Positions 43,075-51,615 of a stretch of DNA of 64,000 bases are shown here, piece after piece. Source of the stretch: Actinomycetes bacterium (GTDB lineage Bacteria > Actinomycetota > Acidimicrobiia > Acidimicrobiales > RAAP-2). Location: NCBI GenBank assembly GCA_021848365.1, contig JAJZUS010000002.1:460229-524228 (forward strand). The letters are read 5' to 3'. The notes under the pieces were generated by a model. That model saw nothing but the letters and a program-made list of their open reading frames with translations, ran no database searches and was not told the DNA's origin. Every line of letters starts with the position of its first letter. Positions within the stretch are counted from its first letter, which is position 1. A program made the translations under genes and the position numbers.

Positions 43075-46000
43075 GTGTCGAAGATCGCGTCATCCGACGA
43101 GGGCTCGCTCTCGGGGCCGTCACCCCCGCCTGACGCGACGGGGGGAGTGGAGCGCGCCCAGCTCGACACCGAGTTCGATCCGCGCGTCGTCCTCCGGGTC
43201 GTGCGGGACGGGGCGCGCGTCGTCGACTTCGTCTACGCGAACGTCAACGCGGTGGCCGCGAACGTCCTGCGCCTCAGCCCGAACGAGGTGATCGGGACGC
43301 GCCTCAGCGTGATCTCGCCCTCCTTCCTCGCCTCGCCCCTCGGCGAGCGGCTGGTGGCTGCCACCGAGACGGGCGCCCCCCTCGACATCCACGGGCTCCC
43401 CCACCGCGACCGCGACGGCCGGGACCGCGTCCTCGACGCGAGAGCCGGGTGCGTGGGCGACGTGGTGAGCCTCTCCTGGCGCGACGTGACCGACGAGTCC
43501 CTCCTCGAGCGGCGTTACCGCATCGTGGCCGAGCACGCCTCCGACGGGGTGCTGGAGCTCGACGAGCACGCCGTCATCACGTGGGCCTCGCCGAGCTGCG
43601 GGCACCTCTTCGGCCTCCCCCTCGAGGAGATCGTCGGTCGCGACGCGAGATCCTTCCTCGACCCCTCGACGCCCCTCGACGACCAGGTCGTCGACGAGAT
43701 GCTGTCGACCTCCCTGTCCACCAGCGTCGAGGTCGTCGTGCGCCACGCCGACGGGCGTCCGCTCCACGTCGCCGTCGCGGTGCACGCCTTCCGCGACGAG
43801 ATCCGGGACCGCGACATCCTCGTCGCCAGCCTGCGGATGATCGACGACGTGGTCCGAGAGCGCCAGCGGTTCCGGGAGCTCGCGGACCGCTACGAGCTCC
43901 TCGCCCACCACAGCACCGACGTCGTCATCCTCGCCGACCCCGACGGCACCATCCGGTGGATCTTCGACACCGTGACGAACGTGCTCGGGTGGACGCCGGA
44001 AGAGATGATCGGACGGCGCAGCGAGGAGTTCATCCACCCCGACGACCTCGCCCTCTTCCTCGGCGCGCGCGACGCCCTCCTGCGCACCGAGGCGGTGAAC
44101 CTGCAGTTCCGGGCGCGCACGAAGGACGGCGCCTTCCGGTGGATCGAGGTCAGCGGGCGCGACATCCCCGACGCGTCGGGGCGGTCGAGCCAGCGCATCG
44201 TCGCGTGGCGCGACGCCGAGGAGGCCGTCCGTCGCCAGGAGGAGCTCGCCGTCTCCGAGGCCCGCTTCCGCCTCCTCGCGGAGAACGCCTCCGACGTCGT
44301 CGTCCAGACCAGCGCCGAGGGCGTCATCGAGTGGGTCTCCCCCTCGGTCGTCGAGATCCTCGGGTGGAACCCGAGCGACATGGTCGGCCGACCCATGACC
44401 GACTTCAACGACCCCGCCGACGTGCCCGAGCGCCTCCTCGCCCGCCAGCGCGTCCTCGCCGGCGAGCTGCTGCCCCCGTTCGACTGCCGCTACCGCACCC
44501 GTAGCGGTCGCTGGCGCTGGATGTCGGTCTTCTACCGGCCGATCCACGACGCGTCGGGCGCGACCACCTCCATCGTCTCGGCGATGCGCGACGTCCAGGA
44601 CGTCGTCATCGAGCGTCGCGCCCACAACGCCCTCGCCGCCGGCAACGCCGTGCTGGCCGTCGCCATCGACGAGCACGACCTGATCTCGCAGCTCTGCCAG
44701 ACCATCGTCGACCAGGGCGGCTACCGGTTCGCCTGGTACGGGCGGCGCCACGACGACCGCCGCAAGTCGATCAGCGTCGTGGCGGCGAGCAAGGAGCACC
44801 GCGACTACCTCGACGGGTTCACCCTGAGTTGGGACGACGGCCCCTCCGCCCAGGGACCGACGGGCCGCGCCGCGAGGACGGGACGCACCACGGTCGAGAA
44901 CAACATCCCCCACTCCGCGACCTTCCGCCCGTGGCTGCCCCGCGCCGTCGTGCACGGCTTCGCCTCGTCGTGCGCCATCCCCGTGACGGTGGGTGGCGCG
45001 ATCGACGGCGTCTTCACCGTGTACGACGACCAGCCCGACGCCTTCCCCCCGAGTGCCGTCAGCCGCCTCGAGGAGTTCGCGTCGCGCGTGGGGGTGGGAA
45101 TCGCCCAGCTGCGCGAGCGCGAGCGCCTCGTCGCCGCCGAGCGCGAGGGCACGCTCCTCACGACGGCGATGGACCAGGCCGTCGAGTCGATCATCATCAC
45201 CACCCTCGAGCCACGGATCATCTACGCCAATCCGGCGGCGAGTCGGGTCACCGGGTACTCCCGCGAGGAGATGATCGGCCAGAACCCCCACCTCTTCTCG
45301 AGCGGCGAGCACGACGAGGCCTTCTACCGGGAGCTCTGGGGGAACCTCGTGGCCGGACGCCCCTGGCAGGGCATCCTGACCAATCGGCGCAAGGACGGCC
45401 AGATCTTCGACGAGGACGCGACGGTCTCGCCAGTCCACGACGCCGACGGCACGGTCTTCGCCTACGTCGCCGTGAAGCGCGACCTCAGCCACGAGCAGGG
45501 ACTCGCGACGGCCCTGCGTCAGAGCGAGAACGACGCCGAGGCGGTCTCCCTGCTCATGCGCGAGGTCCGCGCGGGCGGCGGGCTCGCCGCGACCGCGCAG
45601 TCCCTCTGCGACGCGGTCGCCGGCCTCGACTTCGTGACCTCGGCCGCCCTCTACCAGCGCGACGTCGACGGGGGCTTCTCCTGCCTCGCCACCCGGGGCT
45701 CGATGAACGACGCCGTTCGGCCCGGACTCCCCTTCCCGTTCGCCGACCACGCCCGCGTCGCCGACGAGGTCCGGGACGGGGCCTGGATCGTCGACCTCGA
45801 GCAGCCGGGCGACCTGCACGACGAGCCCCTCGTCGGGTACCTGCTCGAGCGCGGCATGGGCCTCGCCGTCATGGTCCCCGTCCGCGACGGCGGCGAGCTG
45901 GTCGGCATCCTCGCGACGACCGAGCCACGCCGCGCCCGCACCGGCGCCCCCCTCGCCCGCCGAGCCGCCTACGACGACCTCGGCGGCCTCGCGTCGGCCC

Positions 46001-46743
46001 TCGTCGGCCCGATGCTGGCCGCGGCCCGCGGCCGGGAGGTGACCCGCCGTCGGATCCGCTCGATCATCGAGCGACGCGAGTTCTCGCCGGTCTTCCAGCC
46101 GATCGTGCACCTGGCGACGGGCGAGCTCTTCGCCTTCGAGGCCCTCACGCGCTTCCGTGACGGCACCCGCCCGGACCTCGTCTTCGAGCAGGCTCGCGAG
46201 GTGGGGCTCAGCCGCGAGCTCGAGCTGGCCTGCGTCGAGGTCGCCATCGAGGAGGGCGCCAAGCTCCCACCGGACCGCACGCTCGGGATCAACCTCTCGG
46301 CCGACAGCCTCGACGCCGCGACCCTGCGCGACCTGCGCGCGCGCGCCGGGCGCGACCTCGCGGTCGAGGTCACCGAGCACACGCGCATCGACGATCCCGC
46401 CGAGGTGCGTCGCATCGTCTCCTCGGTCGAGGGGTGCCGCCTCGCGGTCGACGACGCGGGGGCCGGCTTCGCCGGTCTCCAGCACATCCTCGAGCTGAGC
46501 CCCGACACCGTGAAGCTCGACATCGCCCTCGTCCACGACGTCGATCGGGACCCCGTTCGCCAGGCCCTCGTCTCCGGGATGCGCCACTTCGGCGAGCTCG
46601 CCGACATCCGTCTCATCGCCGAGGGCGTCGAGACGGCGGAGGAGGCGCGCGCCTGTCGCGAGCTCGGGATCGATCTCGCCCAGGGCTACTTCTTCGCGCA
46701 CCCGGCCCCGGCGGCGACGTTCCGCGACCTCGGCGCCGAGTAG
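43075..46743 (+). CDS. Multi-PAS/GAF sensor with C-terminal EAL domain (c-di-GMP phosphodiesterase)
   Basis: A 1222-residue cytosolic sensor. Roughly: divergent PAS 20-140, PAS 145-265 (VAEHASDGVLEL), PAS 280-390 (LLAHHSTDVVIL), PAS 395-515, GAF 530-680, PAS 695-815 (ITTLEPRIIYANPAASRVTGY, in part), GAF 830-980, EAL 990-1215. There is no GGDEF. The EAL core is complete: EALTRF at 1022-1027, INLSAD, EVTEH, DDAGAGF, KLDI and EGVET, so it should hydrolyse c-di-GMP. PAS and GAF inputs may sense light, redox or ligands. The GTG start has a weak -10 (TACTGG). A 104-bp gap after the por operon marks an independent unit. Confidence 0.92.
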   Translation: MSKIASSDEGSLSGPSPPPDATGGVERAQLDTEFDPRVVLRVVRDGARVVDFVYANVNAVAANVLRLSPNEVIGTRLSVISPSFLASPLGERLVAATETGAPLDIHGLPHRDRDGRDRVLDARAGCVGDVVSLSWRDVTDESLLERRYRIVAEHASDGVLELDEHAVITWASPSCGHLFGLPLEEIVGRDARSFLDPSTPLDDQVVDEMLSTSLSTSVEVVVRHADGRPLHVAVAVHAFRDEIRDRDILVASLRMIDDVVRERQRFRELADRYELLAHHSTDVVILADPDGTIRWIFDTVTNVLGWTPEEMIGRRSEEFIHPDDLALFLGARDALLRTEAVNLQFRARTKDGAFRWIEVSGRDIPDASGRSSQRIVAWRDAEEAVRRQEELAVSEARFRLLAENASDVVVQTSAEGVIEWVSPSVVEILGWNPSDMVGRPMTDFNDPADVPERLLARQRVLAGELLPPFDCRYRTRSGRWRWMSVFYRPIHDASGATTSIVSAMRDVQDVVIERRAHNALAAGNAVLAVAIDEHDLISQLCQTIVDQGGYRFAWYGRRHDDRRKSISVVAASKEHRDYLDGFTLSWDDGPSAQGPTGRAARTGRTTVENNIPHSATFRPWLPRAVVHGFASSCAIPVTVGGAIDGVFTVYDDQPDAFPPSAVSRLEEFASRVGVGIAQLRERERLVAAEREGTLLTTAMDQAVESIIITTLEPRIIYANPAASRVTGYSREEMIGQNPHLFSSGEHDEAFYRELWGNLVAGRPWQGILTNRRKDGQIFDEDATVSPVHDADGTVFAYVAVKRDLSHEQGLATALRQSENDAEAVSLLMREVRAGGGLAATAQSLCDAVAGLDFVTSAALYQRDVDGGFSCLATRGSMNDAVRPGLPFPFADHARVADEVRDGAWIVDLEQPGDLHDEPLVGYLLERGMGLAVMVPVRDGGELVGILATTEPRRARTGAPLARRAAYDDLGGLASALVGPMLAAARGREVTRRRIRSIIERREFSPVFQPIVHLATGELFAFEALTRFRDGTRPDLVFEQAREVGLSRELELACVEVAIEEGAKLPPDRTLGINLSADSLDAATLRDLRARAGRDLAVEVTEHTRIDDPAEVRRIVSSVEGCRLAVDDAGAGFAGLQHILELSPDTVKLDIALVHDVDRDPVRQALVSGMRHFGELADIRLIAEGVETAEEARACRELGIDLAQGYFFAHPAPAATFRDLGAE

Positions 46744-46770
46744 GGTCACCGGCGCGACCGAGGAGGAGCC

Positions 46771-47187
46771 GTGAGCCGCGTCAGCACCTACCTGAACTTC
46801 CCCGGCACCACCGAGGAGGCCGTCGCCTTCTACGCGGACGTCTTCGGCACGTCGGTGCGCGACCTCCAGCGCTTCGGCGAGGCCCCGGGCCTACCACCCC
46901 TCGGGCCCGGCGAGGCCGACCAGGTCCTCCACGTCGAGGTGGAGATCCTCGCGGGCCACGTCCTGCAGGCGACCGACATGCTCGTCTCGCTCGGCCACGA
47001 GCAGCGAATCGGCAACAACGTGACGATCGCCCTCGAGCCCGACACCCGCGAGGAGGCCGACCGCCTCTACGGTCGACTGTCCGAGGGCTCGACCGAGGCG
47101 ACCGGCATGTCGCCGATGTTCTTCGGCTACTGGGGGACCTGCCTCGACCGCTTCGGCGTGCGCTGGATGATCAACCACGCCCGATGA
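46771..47187 (+). CDS. VOC family protein (PhnB/glyoxalase-like)
   Basis: A 138-residue vicinal-oxygen-chelate protein of the PhnB-like group: STYLNFPGTTEEAVAFYADVF (in part, residues 5-25), ILAGHVLQATDM, RLYGRLSEGST and WGTCLDRFGVRWMIN are characteristic. Metal ligands may be His and Glu in strands, but the PhnB group is mostly of unknown activity. The GTG start follows GAGGAGGAGCC. The stop overlaps the ATG of the SDR gene (ATGA), so VOC, SDR and arsenate reductase form an overlapping operon. Confidence 0.88.
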   Translation: MSRVSTYLNFPGTTEEAVAFYADVFGTSVRDLQRFGEAPGLPPLGPGEADQVLHVEVEILAGHVLQATDMLVSLGHEQRIGNNVTIALEPDTREEADRLYGRLSEGSTEATGMSPMFFGYWGTCLDRFGVRWMINHAR

Positions 47188-48083
47188 GCGGTCCCCGACC
47201 CCGCCCGGTGGACCCGCGCGGACGACGAATCGTCGTCACCGGCGCCACCTCCGGCCTCGGTCGTAGCGTCGCGACGGCGCTCGCCGAGCGCGGGGCCCAC
47301 CTCGCCCTGGCGGTCCGCTCGCCCGAACGCGCCGCGCCGCTCGCCGACGACCTGCGTCGACACCACCCCGAGACCCGCGTCGAGGTCGTCACCCTCGACC
47401 TCGCCGACCTCGCCACCGTCCGCCGTGCGGCCCGCGAGATCGTCGACGGTCTCGGCGCCGTCGACGTCCTGGTGAACAACGCCGGGCTGATGGCCATCGA
47501 CGAGCAGTACACGGCGCAGGGCGTCGAGCTCACGATGGCGGTCAACCACCTGGGCCACGCGGCGCTCACCACCGAGCTGCTCGACGCGCTCGAGCGCGGC
47601 GTCGCCCCCCGCGTCGTCACCGTGACGAGCCTGGTGCACCACGTGGGCTCCCTCGACCCGGCGACACTCGCGATTCCGCCCCGGCACTACCGGCGCTGGT
47701 CCGCCTACGCCGCCTCGAAGCTGGCCAACCTGGCGTTCGCCCTCGAGCTCGAGCGGAGGTTGCGCGCCGAGGGACGGACCACCGTCTCGCTGGCCGCCCA
47801 CCCCGGCGCCGTCGCCACGCACCTCGGCCACGAGGGGACCGGCTGGAGCAACGCGATGATGCGACGGGCCGCTCCCCGCGTCCTGCCGGGCCCCGATTAC
47901 GGGGCCCGACCGATCCTGCGCGCCGCCCTCGACCTCGATCTCGCCGGCGGGACGCTCGTCGGACCGGCCGGCCTCGTCGTCGGCCCGCCCCGGGCCGAGC
48001 GACCCTCGCGCGCGGCTCGCGACCCTCGACTCGGCCCGTTACTCTGGGCCGCGACCCACGACCTCATCGAAGGAGCCCCGTGA
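47184..48083 (+). CDS. Short-chain dehydrogenase/reductase (retinol dehydrogenase-like)
   Basis: A 299-residue NAD(P)-dependent SDR. The nucleotide motif is TGATSGLGRS (about residues 18-27); NNAGLMAI (about 95); the catalytic Ser is in TVTSLVHHVG, and Tyr-x3-Lys is YAASKLANL. A long variable C-terminal region is typical of the retinol dehydrogenase-like group. Its start and end overlap the neighbouring genes by 4 bp each. Arg in the first loop after strand 2 (AVRSPERA) favours NADP. Confidence 0.9.
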   Translation: MSGPRPRPVDPRGRRIVVTGATSGLGRSVATALAERGAHLALAVRSPERAAPLADDLRRHHPETRVEVVTLDLADLATVRRAAREIVDGLGAVDVLVNNAGLMAIDEQYTAQGVELTMAVNHLGHAALTTELLDALERGVAPRVVTVTSLVHHVGSLDPATLAIPPRHYRRWSAYAASKLANLAFALELERRLRAEGRTTVSLAAHPGAVATHLGHEGTGWSNAMMRRAAPRVLPGPDYGARPILRAALDLDLAGGTLVGPAGLVVGPPRAERPSRAARDPRLGPLLWAATHDLIEGAP

Positions 48084-48484
48084 CCCCCACCGTCCTCTTC
48101 CTCTGCGTGCACAACGCGGGGCGCAGCCTCGCCGCCAAGGTGATCATGGAGGACCTCGCCCGCGGCCGCGTCCGGGTGACCTCCGCCGGCTCCGAGCCGG
48201 CGGACGCCCTCAACCCCGCCGTCGTCGCGGTCCTCGCCGAGCGGGGCCTCGACGCCTCGCGCGAGTTCCCGACCCCCCTCACCGACGAGCTCGCGCGAGC
48301 GGCCGACGTCGTGGTGACGATGGGTTGCGGCGACGCCTGCCCCTTCTACCCCGCGACGCGCTACCTCGACTGGGACCTGCCCGACCCCGCCGGGCGACCC
48401 GTCGAGGCGGTGCGGCCGATCGTCGACGAGATCGAGCGCCGGGTGCGCGCGCTGCTCGACGAGCTCCTCGCCGACGCGCAGTAG
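48080..48484 (+). CDS. Arsenate reductase / low-molecular-weight protein phosphatase family
   Basis: A 134-residue enzyme with the LMW phosphatase loop C-x5-R (FLCVHNAGRS, Cys9 and Arg15) and an Asp in DWDLPDPAG (about residue 95), plus Cys residues in MGCGDACP. This combination is that of ArsC-type arsenate reductases of actinobacteria, which reduce arsenate with mycothiol or thioredoxin. No arsenite efflux gene is next to it. The GTG overlaps the SDR stop. Function as a tyrosine phosphatase is less likely but possible. Confidence 0.88.
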   Translation: MTPTVLFLCVHNAGRSLAAKVIMEDLARGRVRVTSAGSEPADALNPAVVAVLAERGLDASREFPTPLTDELARAADVVVTMGCGDACPFYPATRYLDWDLPDPAGRPVEAVRPIVDEIERRVRALLDELLADAQ

Positions 48485-48487
48485 GTT
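48482..48487 (+). promoter_or_regulatory. -10 box TAGGTT, leaderless DUF664 gene
   Basis: TAGGTT, then CCGGGC, then the GTG at 48494. The box overlaps the TAG stop of the preceding gene. Confidence 0.55.
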
Positions 48488-48493
48488 CCGGGC

Positions 48494-49048
48494 GTGGAGC
48501 CGACCGAGCTGCGCGAGCCGCCCCTCGCCGGGGACGAGGTCGCGACCCTGCTCGGCTCCCTCGAGCGTCAACGGCGCACCTTCGCCTGGAAGTGCGGGGG
48601 GCTCGACGGCGAAGACCTGGGTCGACGACTCGGCCCCTCGGCGATCACCCTCGGAGGACTCATCAAGCACCTCGCGCTGGTCGAGGAGTACACGCTCGGG
48701 ACGAAGTTCCTCGGTGAGCCCCTCGGTCCGCCCTGGGTGGGCCTCGGCCTCGAGGAGGACCCCGACGCCGAGTGGCGGACCGGCGCGACCGAGTCGGCCG
48801 ACGAGCTCTGGGCCCTGTGGCGTCACGCCGTCGCGCGCTCGCGCGAGATCGTGGCGCGCACCCTCGCCGAGGGCGGCCTCGACGCCCTCTCCCCCGGACC
48901 GTGGCCGACGGACCGGCGCCCGAGCCTGCGCCGCGTGCTCATCGACCTCATCGAGGAGTACGCGCGCCACGTGGGTCACGCCGACCTCCTACGCGAGTCG
49001 ATCGACGGGCTGGTGGGCGAGGATCCGCCCGACGACCTACCCGTGTAG
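48494..49048 (+). CDS. DUF664 / DinB-superfamily protein
   Basis: A 184-residue DinB-superfamily protein of the DUF664 group, several of which are mycothiol- or bacillithiol-dependent transferases. LGGLIKHLALVEEYTLGTKFLG (in part, about residues 53-72) and EEYARHVGHADLLRESIDG (about 154-172) hold the expected His ligands. The GTG start is fixed by the leaderless -10 box. It converges with a decarboxylase gene, overlapping by 12 bp. Confidence 0.85.
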   Translation: MEPTELREPPLAGDEVATLLGSLERQRRTFAWKCGGLDGEDLGRRLGPSAITLGGLIKHLALVEEYTLGTKFLGEPLGPPWVGLGLEEDPDAEWRTGATESADELWALWRHAVARSREIVARTLAEGGLDALSPGPWPTDRRPSLRRVLIDLIEEYARHVGHADLLRESIDGLVGEDPPDDLPV

Positions 49049-50467
49049 GGCGGCGCAGTTGCCGCCGAGCGCGAGCACCACGTCGACCAGGGCGCGGATG
49101 TCGTCGTCGCTCGTGCGGAAGTTGGTGACGCAGGGGCGCAGGTAGACGCGACCGTCGATGGTGGCCGGCGAGACGAAGACCCGCCCGTCGCGCTGCAGCG
49201 CCGCGCAGAGGGCGTCGTTATGGGCGTCGGGGTCGGCGCAGCCCCCGACCCAGCGAAAGGGGACGATCGAGAGCGAAGGTCGGTGCGGGAGGACCTCGAG
49301 CTCCGGGTGCGCCGCGGCGAGGTCGTAGAGGAGCTGGGCCTGGTCGCAGTTGCGCGCGACGGCCCCGCGCATCGCCCGCGCGCCGTGGGTGGCGAAGGCC
49401 ATCCAGAGCTTGAGGGCCCGCAGGGGTCGCGAGTACTCGACGGTCGTGTCGACGGCGTTGCGGTGCTCCCCGTCGTGGGGCATGTAGGCCTCGTCGTGGG
49501 CGAAGGTCCGCGCGAGGCGGTCGCCGTCCCTCACCAGCACGGCGCTGCAGGCCTTGGGAACGTACATCCACTTGTGGCAGTCGACGGTCACCGAGTCGGC
49601 CCGCTCGAGCCCGCGGAAGCGCTCGGCCACCCCGGGGACGGTCGCCGCCGGCAGGCCGTAGGCGCCGTCGACGTGGAGCCACACGCCGTGGCGCTCGCCG
49701 ACGTCGGCGATCGCGTCGAGGGGATCGACCGCACCGGTGAGGGTCGTGCCCGCCGTCGCCACGACCGCGACGGGCGTCCGACCGGCCGCGCGGTCGGCCG
49801 CGAGCTGACGGTCGAGGTCCTCGGGGACGAGCCGGCGCTCGTCGTCGATCGCGACGGCTCGCACCTGCTCGCGCCCGATCCCGAGCAGCTCGGCCGCCCG
49901 GACGATCGAGTAGTGGGCCTCGCGCGAGCAGTAGAGGGTGGGTCGCGCGTCACCGAGGCCCCGGCGCCGCGAGTCGGGCAGCGCGGCCTCCCGGGCCGCC
50001 GCGAGCGCCGTCAGGTTGCTGATGGTGCCGCCGCTCGTGAAGGAACCGCCGGTCGCCGGGAAGCCGAGGAAGTCGGCGAGCCACCGACGTGACTGGTCCT
50101 CGAGGTCGGTGGCGGCGCGGGCGTCGACGGCGAGGTTGGTGTCGTAGGAGTGGGCGAGCAGGTCGGCGATGGCGCCGACCTCGAGTCCGCTCGAGCCGAT
50201 GAAGCCGAAGTACCGGGGGCGCGACTGGGCGAGGGAGGCGTCGAGGACCGCGGCCGCGTGATCGATCATGGCGATTACGTCGTGGGCCTCCTCCGGTAGG
50301 GGCTCCTCGAGGAGGGCGCGCAGCTCGGCGGAGGGGACGGTCTCGATCTCGCGGGCGTGGTCGAACTCCCGCCAGGCCCGCAACACGTGCTCCGAGGTCC
50401 GCGCGAGGGCGTCCGCTCGGCGCTCGCCGAGCGAGAGGTTCGAGTCGTGGGTCGGGGGTGGGGTCAC
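49037..50467 (-). CDS. PLP-dependent group II decarboxylase (aromatic-L-amino-acid type)
   Basis: A 476-residue PLP enzyme. The PLP lysine is in VTVDCHKWMYVPKA (about residue 290), with HVDGAYGLPA and GTTLTGAVDPLD before it and SFTSGGTISNLTALAAAR at about 140-157 for phosphate binding. The family covers tryptophan/tyrosine/DOPA decarboxylases and related enzymes such as those making tyramine, tryptamine or hydroxylated analogues. The GTG start is supported by a leaderless -10 box. It is a second, more distant member of the family present at 29.4-30.8 kb; the exact amino acid is unknown. Confidence 0.88.
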   Translation of the reverse strand: MTPPPTHDSNLSLGERRADALARTSEHVLRAWREFDHAREIETVPSAELRALLEEPLPEEAHDVIAMIDHAAAVLDASLAQSRPRYFGFIGSSGLEVGAIADLLAHSYDTNLAVDARAATDLEDQSRRWLADFLGFPATGGSFTSGGTISNLTALAAAREAALPDSRRRGLGDARPTLYCSREAHYSIVRAAELLGIGREQVRAVAIDDERRLVPEDLDRQLAADRAAGRTPVAVVATAGTTLTGAVDPLDAIADVGERHGVWLHVDGAYGLPAATVPGVAERFRGLERADSVTVDCHKWMYVPKACSAVLVRDGDRLARTFAHDEAYMPHDGEHRNAVDTTVEYSRPLRALKLWMAFATHGARAMRGAVARNCDQAQLLYDLAAAHPELEVLPHRPSLSIVPFRWVGGCADPDAHNDALCAALQRDGRVFVSPATIDGRVYLRPCVTNFRTSDDDIRALVDVVLALGGNCAALHG

Positions 50468-50473
50468 GGCGGC

Positions 50474-50479
50474 AGGCTA
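50474..50479 (-). promoter_or_regulatory. -10 box TAGCCT, leaderless decarboxylase gene
   Basis: TAGCCT on the minus strand, 6 nt (GCCGCC) before the GTG at 50467. It overlaps the end of the pseudogene upstream. Confidence 0.6.
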
Positions 50480-50946
50480 ACCCACCTCGACGGCCCCGAC
50501 CCCTCCGTCCGGCGGGGAGCGGTCCTCGATCTCCCCGGCGTGGTCGAGGACGTGCCCCGCGACGCGGCGCCGGGCGTAGGCGGCGGGCCACGGCGACGTC
50601 GGCCCCGCGAGAAGGGCACCGGAGAGGGCCGCGCGCTGGTCCGGCCACGGGGTTCGGGGTGGGACGCGGGTCCCGATCCGACGGTCGTCACCGGGGCCGA
50701 GGGCGTTCGGGGCGCCGACGTCCGCGGCGGCGTCGCCGACGACCTCGCCGACGACCTCGAGCAGACCGACGTCGCGCGCGCCGGGGATGGCGGCGACGTA
50801 GCGGGGGCGGTGGCGCTCGAGTTCGGCGAGGGCCTCCGCGGGCGTGCGGACGCTGCGGCCCCATCCCGGCCAGCCCGGGCCAGGGCGGAGCACCGCCGTC
50901 GTCCCACCTCGAGGTAGGCGGCGACGCTCGAGCCTCGGGCCCTCAC
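50477..50946 (-). pseudogene. Decayed gene: frameshift and apparent internal deletion
   Basis: A GTG start with a GGGGGGAC leader opens VRARGSSVAAYLEVGRRR, but this frame runs on into unrelated residues. The matching continuation (PGWPGWGRSVRTPAEALAEL and on to HVLDHAGEIEDRS) is in another frame, so one base seems lost near 50893-50901. From memory an actinobacterial family reads EVG-x-R-x-F...DWPGWCR...AWHVLDHAWEIEDR and is about 240 residues; here only about 156 remain and the conserved Trp residues before His and Glu are Gly. A frameshift plus a missing central block points to a pseudogene; a sequencing error would not explain the deletion. It follows a TetR gene. Confidence 0.6.
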
Positions 50947-50967
50947 GTCCCCCCGTCGAGCAGTCCG

Positions 50968-51531
50968 TCAGCCGAGGGAGGGGCGCACCTCGTCCCACAC
51001 GGCGAGGACCGCCTGCGGCAGGGACGGCGATGCGGGGTTCGCGAGCCACTGGTCGAGGCCGACCCGCAGCACCGAGACGACGACGTCGGCCGCGACGAGG
51101 GCGAGGGCCTCGCTCACCCCCCGCTCGGTGAGGGCCGCAGCGAGCGCCGTCGCGACGAGGGCGATCTTCGCGAGGTCCCGCTCGCGCAGCTCGGGACTGG
51201 TCGCGATGACGTCGCGGCGGTCCCGGACCATCTCGCGCGGTGCTGCGCCGATGAACTCGGCGGCGGTGAGCGCGGCGCGACGGGCGACCGCGGTGACCCC
51301 TTCGGAGGCGGGGGCTCCGGCGACAGCCGCGACGAGACGGGTGGTCAGCGCGTCGGTCCCACCGAAGAGGACCTCGCGCTTGTCGGCGAAGTGGCGGAAG
51401 AAGGTGCGCTCGCTGAGCCCGGCCCGCGCGGCGATCTGCGCGGCCGTCGTCGCCTCGAAGCCGTGCTCGGCGTAGAGCTCGAGGGCCGCGCGCTGCAGGC
51501 GACCGTGACTGTTCGGCTCCCAGCGCCCCAC
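50968..51531 (-). CDS. TetR-family regulator, divergent from an SDR gene
   Basis: A 187-residue regulator. The HTH is at about residues 12-57 (TTAAQIAARAGLSERTFFRHFADKRE), followed by a helical effector domain. The GTG start is fixed by a TAGGCT box ending 6 nt upstream. It is divergent from an NAD-dependent epimerase/dehydratase gene; two related palindromes lie between them. It likely represses itself and that enzyme, as commonly seen for TetR/SDR pairs. A decayed gene follows it on the same strand. Confidence 0.9.
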   Translation of the reverse strand: MGRWEPNSHGRLQRAALELYAEHGFEATTAAQIAARAGLSERTFFRHFADKREVLFGGTDALTTRLVAAVAGAPASEGVTAVARRAALTAAEFIGAAPREMVRDRRDVIATSPELRERDLAKIALVATALAAALTERGVSEALALVAADVVVSVLRVGLDQWLANPASPSLPQAVLAVWDEVRPSLG

Positions 51532-51537
51532 GGGACG

Positions 51538-51543
51538 AGCCTA
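51538..51543 (-). promoter_or_regulatory. -10 box TAGGCT, leaderless TetR gene
   Basis: TAGGCT on the minus strand, 6 nt before the GTG at 51531. Confidence 0.6.
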
Positions 51544-51547
51544 GGTG

Positions 51548-51577
51548 TTGACAGTTGCTGCCATCACTCGATAGTGT
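51548..51577 (+). promoter_or_regulatory. Promoter of the SDR gene
   Basis: TTGACA (51548-51553), an 18-bp spacer and TAGTGT (51572-51577). The transcript would start inside the strong palindrome at 51576-51598. Confidence 0.6.
51549..51566. promoter_or_regulatory. Second, imperfect TetR operator copy
   Basis: TGACAGTTGCTGCCATCA resembles the main palindrome, with weaker symmetry. It overlaps the -35 box of the SDR promoter. Confidence 0.4.
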
Positions 51578-51598
51578 GATGACAGTAACTGTCATCAC
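51576..51598. promoter_or_regulatory. Perfect 23-bp operator palindrome of the TetR/SDR pair
   Basis: GTGATGACAGT, one central A, then the exact reverse complement ACTGTCATCAC. It covers the predicted transcription start of the SDR gene. Confidence 0.75.
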
Positions 51599-51615
51599 GA
51601 GCCGAGGGGACCATC

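Noticed and set aside
43120..46749. 1209-codon minus-strand frame opposite the EAL sensor
   Set aside because: It is the antisense of the sensor gene; stops are rare in this strand because of G+C at the third position. No motifs.
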